NCBI GenBank assembly: GCA_020026155.1
Contig: JAHHQX010000001.1
Coordinates: 62,001-126,000 of the forward strand
Origin: Actinobacillus sp.
GTDB taxonomy: Bacteria > Pseudomonadota > Gammaproteobacteria > Enterobacterales > Pasteurellaceae
Reading direction: 5' to 3'
Length of the DNA stretch: 64,000 nucleotides
Part shown: positions 15,327-22,910 of the stretch, piece by piece
How positions within the stretch are numbered: the stretch's first letter is position 1
How the letters are laid out: each line of letters begins with the position of its first letter
Position numbers and translations under genes: made by a program
Notes under the pieces: model-generated
Database searches by the model: none
What the model was told of the DNA's origin: nothing
The model's input: only the letters and a program-made list of their open reading frames with translations

Positions 15327-16691
15327 ATGGGTAAGGTTATGGATAGGGAAAGTATTTATTTTAAAAAATATATCTCTTTATTTTCAAAAGAAAATTTTAT
15401 TTTCGTATTATCTGCTTTTACCGCTACATCAGCATTGGCAAATGAACAGGCTCTCGAACAGGGGCAACCGGTATCTTCCGATAAAAATGTTAAAAGTATG
15501 TTACTGCATAGTGATATGCGATTGAATACGGTAAATAATAAGGTTGGGCAAGATCCTTTGCAAGTTCTGTGGAATGAAATCAAGAAAAATCATTCGACAA
15601 TTACGGTAGATACCGACGATATCGCAAATGGTGCGCAACGGTTTGAATTACATGATCCAGAAAGCGCTGAAACGAATAATCAAACGGGGCGTTTTGATGA
15701 TGTAAAACTTCCTCAATATCATTCTGATAATACAGATGATAATCCTGATGAATCTTATGATCCTGATGATATTGATTGTGGTCCAGATTGTGATGACGTG
15801 GAACCAGATCCCGCCCCAACCCCCTCACAAGCGGTGGGATGTGGATCTGATTGTGCCTATGTAAAAAATAATACTGATCCAGATAATTACCCTTTGAATA
15901 AGCAGCCTTTAGGAATCTACGGAGCAGATAATAATATCAGTACCCGAATTGGCACGTTGCCAACTAAGGATAACTGGAACACCGATCCTGAGAATGGGGA
16001 GGATCCTCACTTAAAAGGTGTGGTGATAACACTAAACCATCATTTAGATTTAGGAAATGATGGAAGTGTAGCGATGGGAAAAAGTAAGATCCAAAATGGG
16101 CGCTTAGCGGTAGGGAATACGGAAATTAAGGACGGCAGTATTAGCGTAGCAAAAAATGGACCTAAGATGACTAAACAAGGCATTGATGGTGCAGATAAAA
16201 AAATTACGCATATTGCAGATGGTACGATCTCGGCAACCTCACAAGATGCGGTAACGGGGCGTCAGCTCTATCAACTTCGTCACTTCCTTAAAAACCCTGT
16301 TACCCCTAATTTAGTTCGGGTTAATCAACAAATGGCACACACAAACCATAGGTTGGGTTATTTAGATCAAGAAGTGGGACATTTAAGCCAAGCAGTGGGC
16401 GAACTCAATCAAAGAGTAGGTTATTTAAATCAAAAAATCGATTTTTATAATAAGCGCGAGGAACGTGGCATTGCGACAGCCATGGCAATGTCAGGCTTAC
16501 CACAGCCGACAATAGCCGGTGACTCTATGATGGCGATCTCTGGTTCTGATTATCGTGGGCATTCTAGTATTGCGATTGGCTATTCAGAAGTTTCTGATAA
16601 TGATAAAGAAGTCGTGAAATTTGATACTGCCACAAACCTTGATGGGAAAAGTGATATTGCTGCAACAATTGGCTACGGTTACCAGTGGTAA
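15327..16691 (+). CDS. Short trimeric autotransporter adhesin (YadA family)
   Basis: 454 residues. A signal sequence ends near residue 34 (SAFTATSALAN). The passenger is short and acidic, with a D/P-rich segment holding two CGxDC motifs (CGPDC, CGSDC). A head/neck part follows (GSVAMGKSKI, RLAVGNTEI, HIADGTISATSQDAVTGRQL), then a coiled-coil stalk with repeated YLNQ/HLSQ-type heptads and a C-terminal YadA anchor of about 70 residues ending IAATIGYGYQW. Such proteins form trimers on the cell surface and bind host or other cells. The ATG at 15339 is an equally good start because AAAGGA lies right against 15327. Confidence 0.85.
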   Translation: MGKVMDRESIYFKKYISLFSKENFIFVLSAFTATSALANEQALEQGQPVSSDKNVKSMLLHSDMRLNTVNNKVGQDPLQVLWNEIKKNHSTITVDTDDIANGAQRFELHDPESAETNNQTGRFDDVKLPQYHSDNTDDNPDESYDPDDIDCGPDCDDVEPDPAPTPSQAVGCGSDCAYVKNNTDPDNYPLNKQPLGIYGADNNISTRIGTLPTKDNWNTDPENGEDPHLKGVVITLNHHLDLGNDGSVAMGKSKIQNGRLAVGNTEIKDGSISVAKNGPKMTKQGIDGADKKITHIADGTISATSQDAVTGRQLYQLRHFLKNPVTPNLVRVNQQMAHTNHRLGYLDQEVGHLSQAVGELNQRVGYLNQKIDFYNKREERGIATAMAMSGLPQPTIAGDSMMAISGSDYRGHSSIAIGYSEVSDNDKEVVKFDTATNLDGKSDIAATIGYGYQW

Positions 16692-16704
16692 GGCATCTAA
16701 AATA

Positions 16705-16735
16705 AGAAAACCGCAATGAGGATTGCGGTTTTTTA
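16705..16735. terminator. Bidirectional terminator after the autotransporter gene
   Basis: AAAACCGCAAT / ATTGCGGTTTT stem. T-runs on both strands let it end the autotransporter transcript and also any minus-strand RNA containing the orphan CRISPR repeat. Confidence 0.85.
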
Positions 16736-16744
16736 TTATTAAAT

Positions 16745-16780
16745 GTTGTAATCCCGAAAATGAGGAAAGGGAGCTACAAT
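16745..16780 (-). repeat. Orphan CRISPR-like repeat
   Basis: 36 bases, the exact repeat length; the plus strand begins GTTGTAATCCCGAAAATGAG and ends GGGAGCTACAAT. It shares the AAATGAG, AAAGGGAG and TACAA blocks with the array repeat, and the GGGAGCTACAA end resembles Neisseria II-C repeats. Read on the minus strand, the tracrRNA-pairing half (TTGTAGCTCCCTTTC ... TCATTTT) is kept and the promoter half is lost. A hairpin (16783-16812) lies upstream of it and a terminator downstream. Confidence 0.75.
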
Positions 16781-16828
16781 TTGGATAGTATTAATTAGAT
16801 TTTATACTATCCATAGGTTTTAATTTCT

Positions 16829-16909
16829 TTACTTAAAAAGCATACAAAGACTACGCATAAAATTACATGTTAGGATAATAATATCTAACAATAAAATATA
16901 TCTATTCAT
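16829..16909 (-). CDS. Tiny ORF with a perfect ribosome site beside the orphan repeat
   Basis: 26 residues: MNRYILLLDIIILTCNFM followed by a basic/hydrophobic tail (RSLCMLFK). The ATG at 16909 has AAGGAGG six bases upstream. A TATAAT box with TTTATA 17 bp before it lies about 45 bases upstream (within 16925-16965). Hydrophobic and short like the peptides at 12513 and 12739, but not clearly homologous to them. Its 3' side carries a hairpin and the orphan CRISPR repeat. Function unknown. Confidence 0.5.
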   Translation of the reverse strand: MNRYILLLDIIILTCNFMRSLCMLFK

Positions 16910-17064
16910 AGCTTACCTCCTTTTAGAAAAGTTAAAGAAATCAATTATATAATATTTTATATTGGATATAAATGTTACAAATAAGATAGCGTATATTTCC
17001 TTGCAATTTATTTTGATTAACGCTATATATTCAAAATAATCATCTTACGATTAAGGAATTTTTT

Positions 17065-17742
17065 ATGATAAAAGCAATAACAACAGGTGCTGTGATTGCG
17101 GTACTTTCTGGAAGCGTTTGGGCTCAAGGTGGTTCGATTAGTGGGCAAGTGGGGGCGCAAGACATGAATACGCCTGCGGTGAATCAAAGGGTGCGTGCGA
17201 TTTTAGCGCAGAAAGAAATTGATTTGCCTGCGAGTTTAAGTTGTAAAAAGGCGATGCAGGCGAAGATGATTTATCGTTTGCAAGGTGATAATTTTGATCA
17301 GGTAGTGCAGATGCCGTATCCGACTCAGATTGTCTTTGTAAAAGCGGGAGCACCTTATAATCAAGTTGCGCTAGATCTTGCGGGAATCGATCAAACGAAG
17401 TTACTGTATTTATCGAAAGATAAGAAATTCGTCGCCTTTGCTGAACAACAAAAGAAAACGCCTTATGATAAAAAAGGCATAGTTTTTCATTATCACGATT
17501 ACTTATATACGCTTGGTGAAGTAAAAGGCAATGGCATTAAGCTTATGTTGGGCGAATGTACGGCGGTGCTACAAGATAAAGCGGATAAAGCCTACATGGC
17601 GGATATTCAACAAAAAATGCAGTACTTGTCTGACCATCGACAAAGCGATGTCGCGCAAGCGTTTATTAAAGCTGAACAAGCAAAAGCTGCAGCAGCCAGA
17701 AAAGCATTAAAGGCAGAATTAGCCCAAAAGATGAAAGAATAA
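17065..17742 (+). CDS. Secreted protein of unknown function
   Basis: 225 residues with a clear signal peptide (ITTGAVIAVLSGSVWAQ). The mature part has a conserved-looking centre (PYPTQIVFVKAGAPYNQVAL), two cysteines that could pair (LSCKKAM, GECTAVL) and an alanine/lysine-rich helical tail. Probably periplasmic or surface-associated. It stands alone with its own terminator. No family recognised. Confidence 0.7.
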   Translation: MIKAITTGAVIAVLSGSVWAQGGSISGQVGAQDMNTPAVNQRVRAILAQKEIDLPASLSCKKAMQAKMIYRLQGDNFDQVVQMPYPTQIVFVKAGAPYNQVALDLAGIDQTKLLYLSKDKKFVAFAEQQKKTPYDKKGIVFHYHDYLYTLGEVKGNGIKLMLGECTAVLQDKADKAYMADIQQKMQYLSDHRQSDVAQAFIKAEQAKAAAARKALKAELAQKMKE

Positions 17743-17746
17743 GATA

Positions 17747-17776
17747 AAAAAGCTCGGTTTTTGCCGAGCTTTTCTT
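17747..17776 (+). terminator. Terminator after the secreted-protein gene
   Basis: AAAAGCTCGG / CCGAGCTTTT stem followed by CTTTT. Confidence 0.88.
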
Positions 17777-17826
17777 TTATCACGCCCCGATTTTCGAGGA
17801 AATTTATGTGATTTATCCGTTTTGGC

Positions 17827-18996
17827 TTACGCAGAGCGTGAAGCTGGGTTGTAATCCAATGGTTTTTTTCTTAATACAAATTGCCATACATGGATATCGC
17901 GTGCACGGAAAGCACCCGCGCAAGAAAGTAAATAGTATTTCCACATGCGATAGAAACGCTCATCATATTTGTTCGGATATTCTTTTTGAATACGATCCCA
18001 CGCTTTGTCAAAGTTTTTGAACCATGCCATTAAAGTGTAATCGTAGTGCACACCGATATTTTGTACGTCATCTACGATGAAGTAACCTTCAAGTGCTGAA
18101 GTTACTTGTGCCATACTTGGAATATAACCATTTGGGAAAATGTATTTTGTAATCCAAGGATCGGCGTCATCGGTTGTAATGTTATGACCGATAGTGTGGA
18201 GGAGGAAAGTACCATTATCTTTTAAGAAACCAGAGGCAGCTTTGAAGTAATCTGGATAGTTGCGCGCACCTACGTGTTCTAACATGCCGATACTGCAAAG
18301 TTTATCGTAAGGTTGTTCTGGTTTATAAAGACGGTAATCTTCTAAGATAAAGTGAACTTTATCTTGTAAACCCGCTTCTTTAATGCGCTCTTCGCCGAGT
18401 TTCATTTGTTCGCTTGAAAGGGTGAGACCATCGCATGATACGCCAAAATGTTCTGCTGCGTATAAGATAAAACTTGCCCAACCGCAACCGATATCAAGCA
18501 CGCGTTCACCTGGTTTAAGATCGAGTTTGCGACAAACGAGATCCAATTTAGCATCTTGAGCGCGTTCTAAATCTTCGTGCGCGCCATCTTGGAAATAACC
18601 ACAAGAATATGCCATGTTTTTATCAAGCATTGCAGTGAATAATTCATTACCAAGATTATAGTGGGCAGGAACGTCTTTTTTTACGCGGGCGATACTTTGA
18701 GGATTGAGGAGAGATTTGATTTTGCTTTTACCGAGTTCTAATCCGGCGTTGATTTTTAATTTGAGATTAAGTTTGCTTTCTAGGTCAGCTTGGAGGATTC
18801 GACAAATTAATTCGTCAATGGCTTCACAATTCCACCATCCATCCATGTAGGCTTCACCGAGACCTAAGTTTCTATCTTCTAAGACTCGGTTATAAAAACG
18901 ATCGTCAAGAACTTGAATGTCAAAAGGGCGAGAACCATTAATTTCTACATCTGCTAATGCTAATAACTCTTTAACAATTTCTTTGCTTGAAGCCAT
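17827..18996 (-). CDS. cfa: Cyclopropane-fatty-acyl-phospholipid synthase
   Basis: 389 residues, close to E. coli Cfa. It has an N-terminal lipid-binding domain, then the SAM-dependent methyltransferase with RVLDIGCGWASFILYAAEHF and the family signatures PAHYNLGNELF, MAYSCGYF and SIGMLEHVGARNY. It adds a methylene bridge from SAM across double bonds of membrane phospholipids, usually in stationary phase or acid stress. The gene is monocistronic. The 350 bp upstream (18997-19348) contain no gene. Confidence 0.95.
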   Translation of the reverse strand: MASSKEIVKELLALADVEINGSRPFDIQVLDDRFYNRVLEDRNLGLGEAYMDGWWNCEAIDELICRILQADLESKLNLKLKINAGLELGKSKIKSLLNPQSIARVKKDVPAHYNLGNELFTAMLDKNMAYSCGYFQDGAHEDLERAQDAKLDLVCRKLDLKPGERVLDIGCGWASFILYAAEHFGVSCDGLTLSSEQMKLGEERIKEAGLQDKVHFILEDYRLYKPEQPYDKLCSIGMLEHVGARNYPDYFKAASGFLKDNGTFLLHTIGHNITTDDADPWITKYIFPNGYIPSMAQVTSALEGYFIVDDVQNIGVHYDYTLMAWFKNFDKAWDRIQKEYPNKYDERFYRMWKYYLLSCAGAFRARDIHVWQFVLRKKPLDYNPASRSA

Positions 18997-19348
18997 AATA
19001 TTCTCCTATTTTAAGAAAATTGTATATCTTAATTAACGTTACAAATCGAAATAACACTTCAAAAAGGACAAAGTGTTACAAACTAGTGTGAGAAAATCCC
19101 CACAATCAAAAACTAAAAATGAGCATGCTCATTCCGTGTTCGCAATTCTACTCCGAACTAAAAACATTGCAACTTGTAACAGAATTATAACGTTCAATTT
19201 CTAGCTAAAAAACAAAGATTTACCATAAAAAACTAAATAAAAATAAGGAAAAATGTTAAAAAATTGAATGTAAAACAATCTGGCGGCAAGAAAAAGTGAA
19301 AAAACGCTTGTTTTTATTAATAAAAGTCGTTATTATTCACCATGTTTT

Positions 19349-19425
19349 ACGACCGTAGCTCAGTTGGTTAGAGCATCACCTTGACATGGTGGGGGTCGGT
19401 GGTTCGAGTCCACTCGGTCGTACCA
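19349..19425 (+). tRNA. tRNA-Val (GAC)
   Basis: 77 nt with 3' CCA encoded. The acceptor stem is ACGACCG/CGGTCGT. The anticodon arm CACCT-TGACATG-type loop has anticodon GAC, and the T-arm is GGTTCGAGTCC. It is nearly identical to the E. coli GAC valine tRNA. Confidence 0.96.
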
Positions 19426-19581
19426 ATCTTATTTCTTATCATTTTTCATATCTTTTTTTTCATTTTTAAATTTTAAAGAATATTCAAAGCGCCACTTTTA
19501 AAAATTGTTTACATTTTTTAAACAATTGTGTAATTTATCACACTCTTTTTATGTAGAATTGATAAGTGTATTTGACCGAAT

Positions 19582-19635
19582 AAAATAGCGCCTCAATTTT
19601 CGAAAAATTTTATGAAAATTGAGGCGTTAGCTATT
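19582..19635. repeat. Intergenic palindrome (ggcgt family)
   Basis: Near-perfect inverted repeat GCCTCAATTTTC / GAAAATTGAGGC around an A/T loop, with outer AATAGC/GCTATT pairs. It lies against the stop of the PCuAC gene, where it can act as its terminator. One member of a dispersed family in this window. Confidence 0.75.
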
Positions 19636-20057
19636 TATTTGTGTAAATGCATTTCTTGTGGAGAAACCGCTTTAGCTTTGATATTTAGGGTTTCACCGTT
19701 ATCAAAGAAAAGGGTAACTGGGAAAGTGGAACCTTCGGCAATTGGATGCGCAAGGTCATAAACCATGATATGCATTCCGCCATATTTTAGTTTAGTTTCG
19801 CCATGTGCAGGCACAGGAATTTCAGAAATTGGTGACATACGACCATTTTTTATTCCATGTAATTCTAAACGTGCATTGCTCGCAGTTTCTAGCATAACCA
19901 AGTTTACTTTTTCATTGCCATTATTTTTTAATGTCATATGAATAGCTGTAGGTTGATTTGCTTGTGTTGTGGCTGCAATCGTTGGTTGTTGGACAGTGAC
20001 TTGTGCGAATAAAACCGCTGGAGCAAGTGCTGCCATTGTTGTAAGTACTTTTTTCAT
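19635..20057 (-). CDS. PCuAC-type periplasmic copper chaperone
   Basis: 140 residues with a signal peptide (TTMAALAPAVLFAQ). The DUF461/PCuAC fold is shown by the copper-ligand set: LELHGIKNGRM near residue 75 and GGMHIMVYDLAHP near 105. These proteins carry Cu(I) in the periplasm to cytochrome oxidase or related targets. The 19436-19630 upstream palindrome belongs to a dispersed family and is its likely terminator. It is monocistronic. Confidence 0.85.
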   Translation of the reverse strand: MKKVLTTMAALAPAVLFAQVTVQQPTIAATTQANQPTAIHMTLKNNGNEKVNLVMLETASNARLELHGIKNGRMSPISEIPVPAHGETKLKYGGMHIMVYDLAHPIAEGSTFPVTLFFDNGETLNIKAKAVSPQEMHLHK

Positions 20058-20238
20058 TATGAGAGATTTCTCCTAAAAATTAAACAGCGGGTCGTATTAT
20101 ACGCCAATTAACAGCTAAAAATTACCCGCTTGTTACTATTTACACGAATAAACACAGAAAGGCTACTTTTTTTATAAAAAAAAAGCGTAGAATGTGGTTT
20201 AAATGATGGATTTATAAATTTTCGATGAGACAAAGCTT

Positions 20239-22449
20239 GTGAGGAAAACACTTCGTTCTTGGTTTAATGGTAAGGTTATTTCGACTTTACCCATTTTTGT
20301 TGCGGTAAACTTAGCAGCAATCGTAATATGGTTTTTAGGCGTATCACCGCAAGCGATGCCGTTGATCTTGGGTATGATCGGGGCTGGACTTGTGGATTTA
20401 GACGATCGTTTTATCGGACGTTTAAAAAATATTTGTGTCATGCTGGTTGTATTCTCGTTTTCTTCTTTTTTGATGCAACTGAGTATTGGGCATAGTATTG
20501 CGTTTACATTGCTTTTCACGATTATGGCATTTGTGGTGACGATGTTCGGGGCAATTGGTCCACGGTATAGTACGATGGCCTTTGGTGCGCTGTTAGTTTC
20601 GCTTTATACAGTATTGGTTTATACGCCGACTGTACCATGGTTTTTAAATCCGATTCTTATTGTGATTGGGGCGATTTTGTATAGCCTAAGCTCGTTGTGT
20701 ATTTTCTTGATTTTCCCGAACCGAGCGGTACAGGAAAGCGTGGGCGATGTATTTGCAGCGTTATCGGGATATTTTCTTGAAAAGGCTCAATTCTTTGATC
20801 CTGATGATTTAGAAGAGCAACAACAACATCAGTTACCGCTCGCTATAAAAAATGCACAGGTTATTCAAGCGTTTAATCAATGTCAGGGAATGCTTTTTTA
20901 CCGTATTCGAGGACAACAACGTCGTTCACAAATCGTTCGCATGATGAAATATTATTTTGCTGCGCAAGAAATTTTTGAACGTGTGAGTGCAGATTATTTT
21001 GATTATCAAAGTTTTGCGCAAAAACTGAAACATACCGATCTTATTTTCCGAATTCAACGCGTTTTCGAATTACAGGGACAAGCGTGTGCCGATTTAGCTC
21101 AGAGCTTACAATTAAATACGAAGTATACCTATGATCCGCGTCTTGAACGGACGATGAATGGGTTAATACAGGCAGTAGAGTTTTATCAAAAATCACATCC
21201 AGTTTGCCGAGCAAATTTATCCGCACTTCAAAGTTTAGTTGAAAGTTTGCAGGCGATTGATTGGCAACTCCGTCATATCAATGTTGCACAAGATTTAAAT
21301 ACAAGCTCTTCCAAAGCAGAGTTACACCCAGTCCAAATCACAGGCTTAAAAAATATGTGGACAGCGGTGAAAGGGAATTTTACCTTTAATTCGCCATTAT
21401 TCCGTCATGCTGTACGACTTGCCGTTGTAGTTTTTATCAGCTGTCTTATCGTTGAGATCTTTAATTTGCATTTAGGTTATTGGATTTTAATGACGGCTAT
21501 TTTAGTGTGTCAACCAAACCATTATGCGACTAAACTTCGTTTGAAACAGCGTATCGGGGGCAGTATTCTCGGGGTGTTGGTGGGATCGCTTTTACCTTAT
21601 ATGCAACCGACACTTGGACTAGATTTAGGCATTATCGTGTTAACCAGTACGCTTTATTTTTTATTTAGAAATAATAACTTTAGTTACGCGACGTTCTTTA
21701 TTACCGTACAAGTTCTCGTCAGCTTCTATGTTATGGGATTTGATATTGAAGATGTAATGTTCTCTCGTATTATGTATACGCTTGGTGGTGCTTTCATTGC
21801 ATTTTTAGCAAGTTCTTACCTATGGCCAGACTGGAAATATTTTGATTTAAGAAAAACGATTACGCAGTCTTTGAAAGTGGAAGCGAAATATCTTTTATTG
21901 ATTATCAGTCAATTGCAATTTGGCTACTGCGATCAGCTCCAGTATCGTCTTGTACGTCGCCAGGCACAAGATAGTGCGAGTAGTTTAGGAAATCTGGTGA
22001 ATATTATGAATAATGATCCTAAAAAATATGCGAGTCGTTTACCCGTTGCTTTTGAGCTACTTAAATTGAACTATACGTTGTTAAGTTATATTTCTGCGTT
22101 AGGGGCTTATCGTGACAGCATGGCAAATATTCATCAGCCACTTTATTTTATGTCAAGTTTTTATCCGATCGCGAAAAAAATGGTTGGATTGTTGGATAGC
22201 TTAGACACGCTTTCTCGACCTGAATTTGATGAAAAAATGCGTGTTATCCAAGATGGGCTAGCAACATTTAATGAAGAAGAACAACATTATAATGAAAACG
22301 CATCGGATACCGAAAGTGATGTAAAATTCTTGTTAAGTCAACTTAATTTAATTGGGCAAATTTTGCCATTATTGTATACGGCAATGCATCGTAAAGTCGT
22401 GGCAAAAGACGAGGATGTAGCGCAAACCACGCAATTAGTTGCAGGTTAA
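20239..22449 (+). CDS. yccS: YccS/FUSC-family inner-membrane protein
   Basis: 736 residues, GTG start. Two sets of about six membrane segments (roughly 10-150 and 390-520) each precede a cytoplasmic helical region, the layout of the FUSC family (YccS, YhfK, AaeB). It contains the FUSC-type segment WILMTAILVCQPNHYATKLR with RIGGSILGVLVGSLLPY. Thought to be an exporter of aromatic acids or similar; the substrate is unknown. The upstream ribosome site is weak. A ggcgt-family palindrome follows directly (22462-22507). Confidence 0.9.
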   Translation: MRKTLRSWFNGKVISTLPIFVAVNLAAIVIWFLGVSPQAMPLILGMIGAGLVDLDDRFIGRLKNICVMLVVFSFSSFLMQLSIGHSIAFTLLFTIMAFVVTMFGAIGPRYSTMAFGALLVSLYTVLVYTPTVPWFLNPILIVIGAILYSLSSLCIFLIFPNRAVQESVGDVFAALSGYFLEKAQFFDPDDLEEQQQHQLPLAIKNAQVIQAFNQCQGMLFYRIRGQQRRSQIVRMMKYYFAAQEIFERVSADYFDYQSFAQKLKHTDLIFRIQRVFELQGQACADLAQSLQLNTKYTYDPRLERTMNGLIQAVEFYQKSHPVCRANLSALQSLVESLQAIDWQLRHINVAQDLNTSSSKAELHPVQITGLKNMWTAVKGNFTFNSPLFRHAVRLAVVVFISCLIVEIFNLHLGYWILMTAILVCQPNHYATKLRLKQRIGGSILGVLVGSLLPYMQPTLGLDLGIIVLTSTLYFLFRNNNFSYATFFITVQVLVSFYVMGFDIEDVMFSRIMYTLGGAFIAFLASSYLWPDWKYFDLRKTITQSLKVEAKYLLLIISQLQFGYCDQLQYRLVRRQAQDSASSLGNLVNIMNNDPKKYASRLPVAFELLKLNYTLLSYISALGAYRDSMANIHQPLYFMSSFYPIAKKMVGLLDSLDTLSRPEFDEKMRVIQDGLATFNEEEQHYNENASDTESDVKFLLSQLNLIGQILPLLYTAMHRKVVAKDEDVAQTTQLVAG

Positions 22450-22461
22450 TTTTATTTATTA

Positions 22462-22507
22462 TTACGCCCCAATTTTCATAAAAAATTATGAGAATTGGGG
22501 CGTTTTT
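22462..22507. repeat. Intergenic palindrome (ggcgt family)
   Basis: ACGCCCCAATTTTCAT / ATGAGAATTGGGGCGT with an A/T loop and a following T-run. It sits 13 bp after the yccS stop and should end that transcript. Confidence 0.75.
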
Positions 22508-22662
22508 TATTGTTTAGAATTTAGAAAGAATATGAGGTTCTTCCCATGCTCTTTGCCTTGATAAATGTGTTCTGAAATCTCGTTATGCAGAGAGGCTAGA
22601 AAGAACATGAAGCGAGCTAAAAGTAATGGGAGAATCGTGCTATTGAAAGCAGAATTATCTGT

Positions 22663-22704
22663 CACGCCCATAAATTCATAAAAATTTATGAAAATTGGCG
22701 CGTC
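22663..22704. repeat. Imperfect copy of the intergenic palindrome
   Basis: CACGCCCATAAATTCAT and ATGAAAATTGGCGCGTC flank an A/T centre. The stem is imperfect. It is the second copy within 22450-22844, a 400-bp stretch with no credible gene. Confidence 0.6.
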
Positions 22705-22844
22705 TTTGTGGGATTTTGGGACGGGGAGAGAGAAGCATAAAAGCTAAATGAGCAAGGGGGAGTGTGGTTTACTTTTTATTAATGAGGGAGAGAATAAGGG
22801 GAGAACGAAGAACCACGTTACGAAATCAATTCGTAAAAATTAGA

Positions 22845-22873
22845 TAAAAAAAATGGTGCTGCGGACAGCACCA
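22845..22873 (-). terminator. Terminator of copA
   Basis: Minus strand GGTGCTG-TCCG-CAGCACC followed by ATTTTTTTT, about 40 bp after the copA stop. Confidence 0.92.
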
Positions 22874-22910
22874 AGGGGAAATGTCTTACTTCTAGAGCAA
22901 GTTTTATAGA

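Noticed and set aside
22507..22672. Protein-like minus-strand reading downstream of yccS
   Set aside because: A recount of the A-run at 22619-22623 shows a frame break, and no continuous ORF exists.
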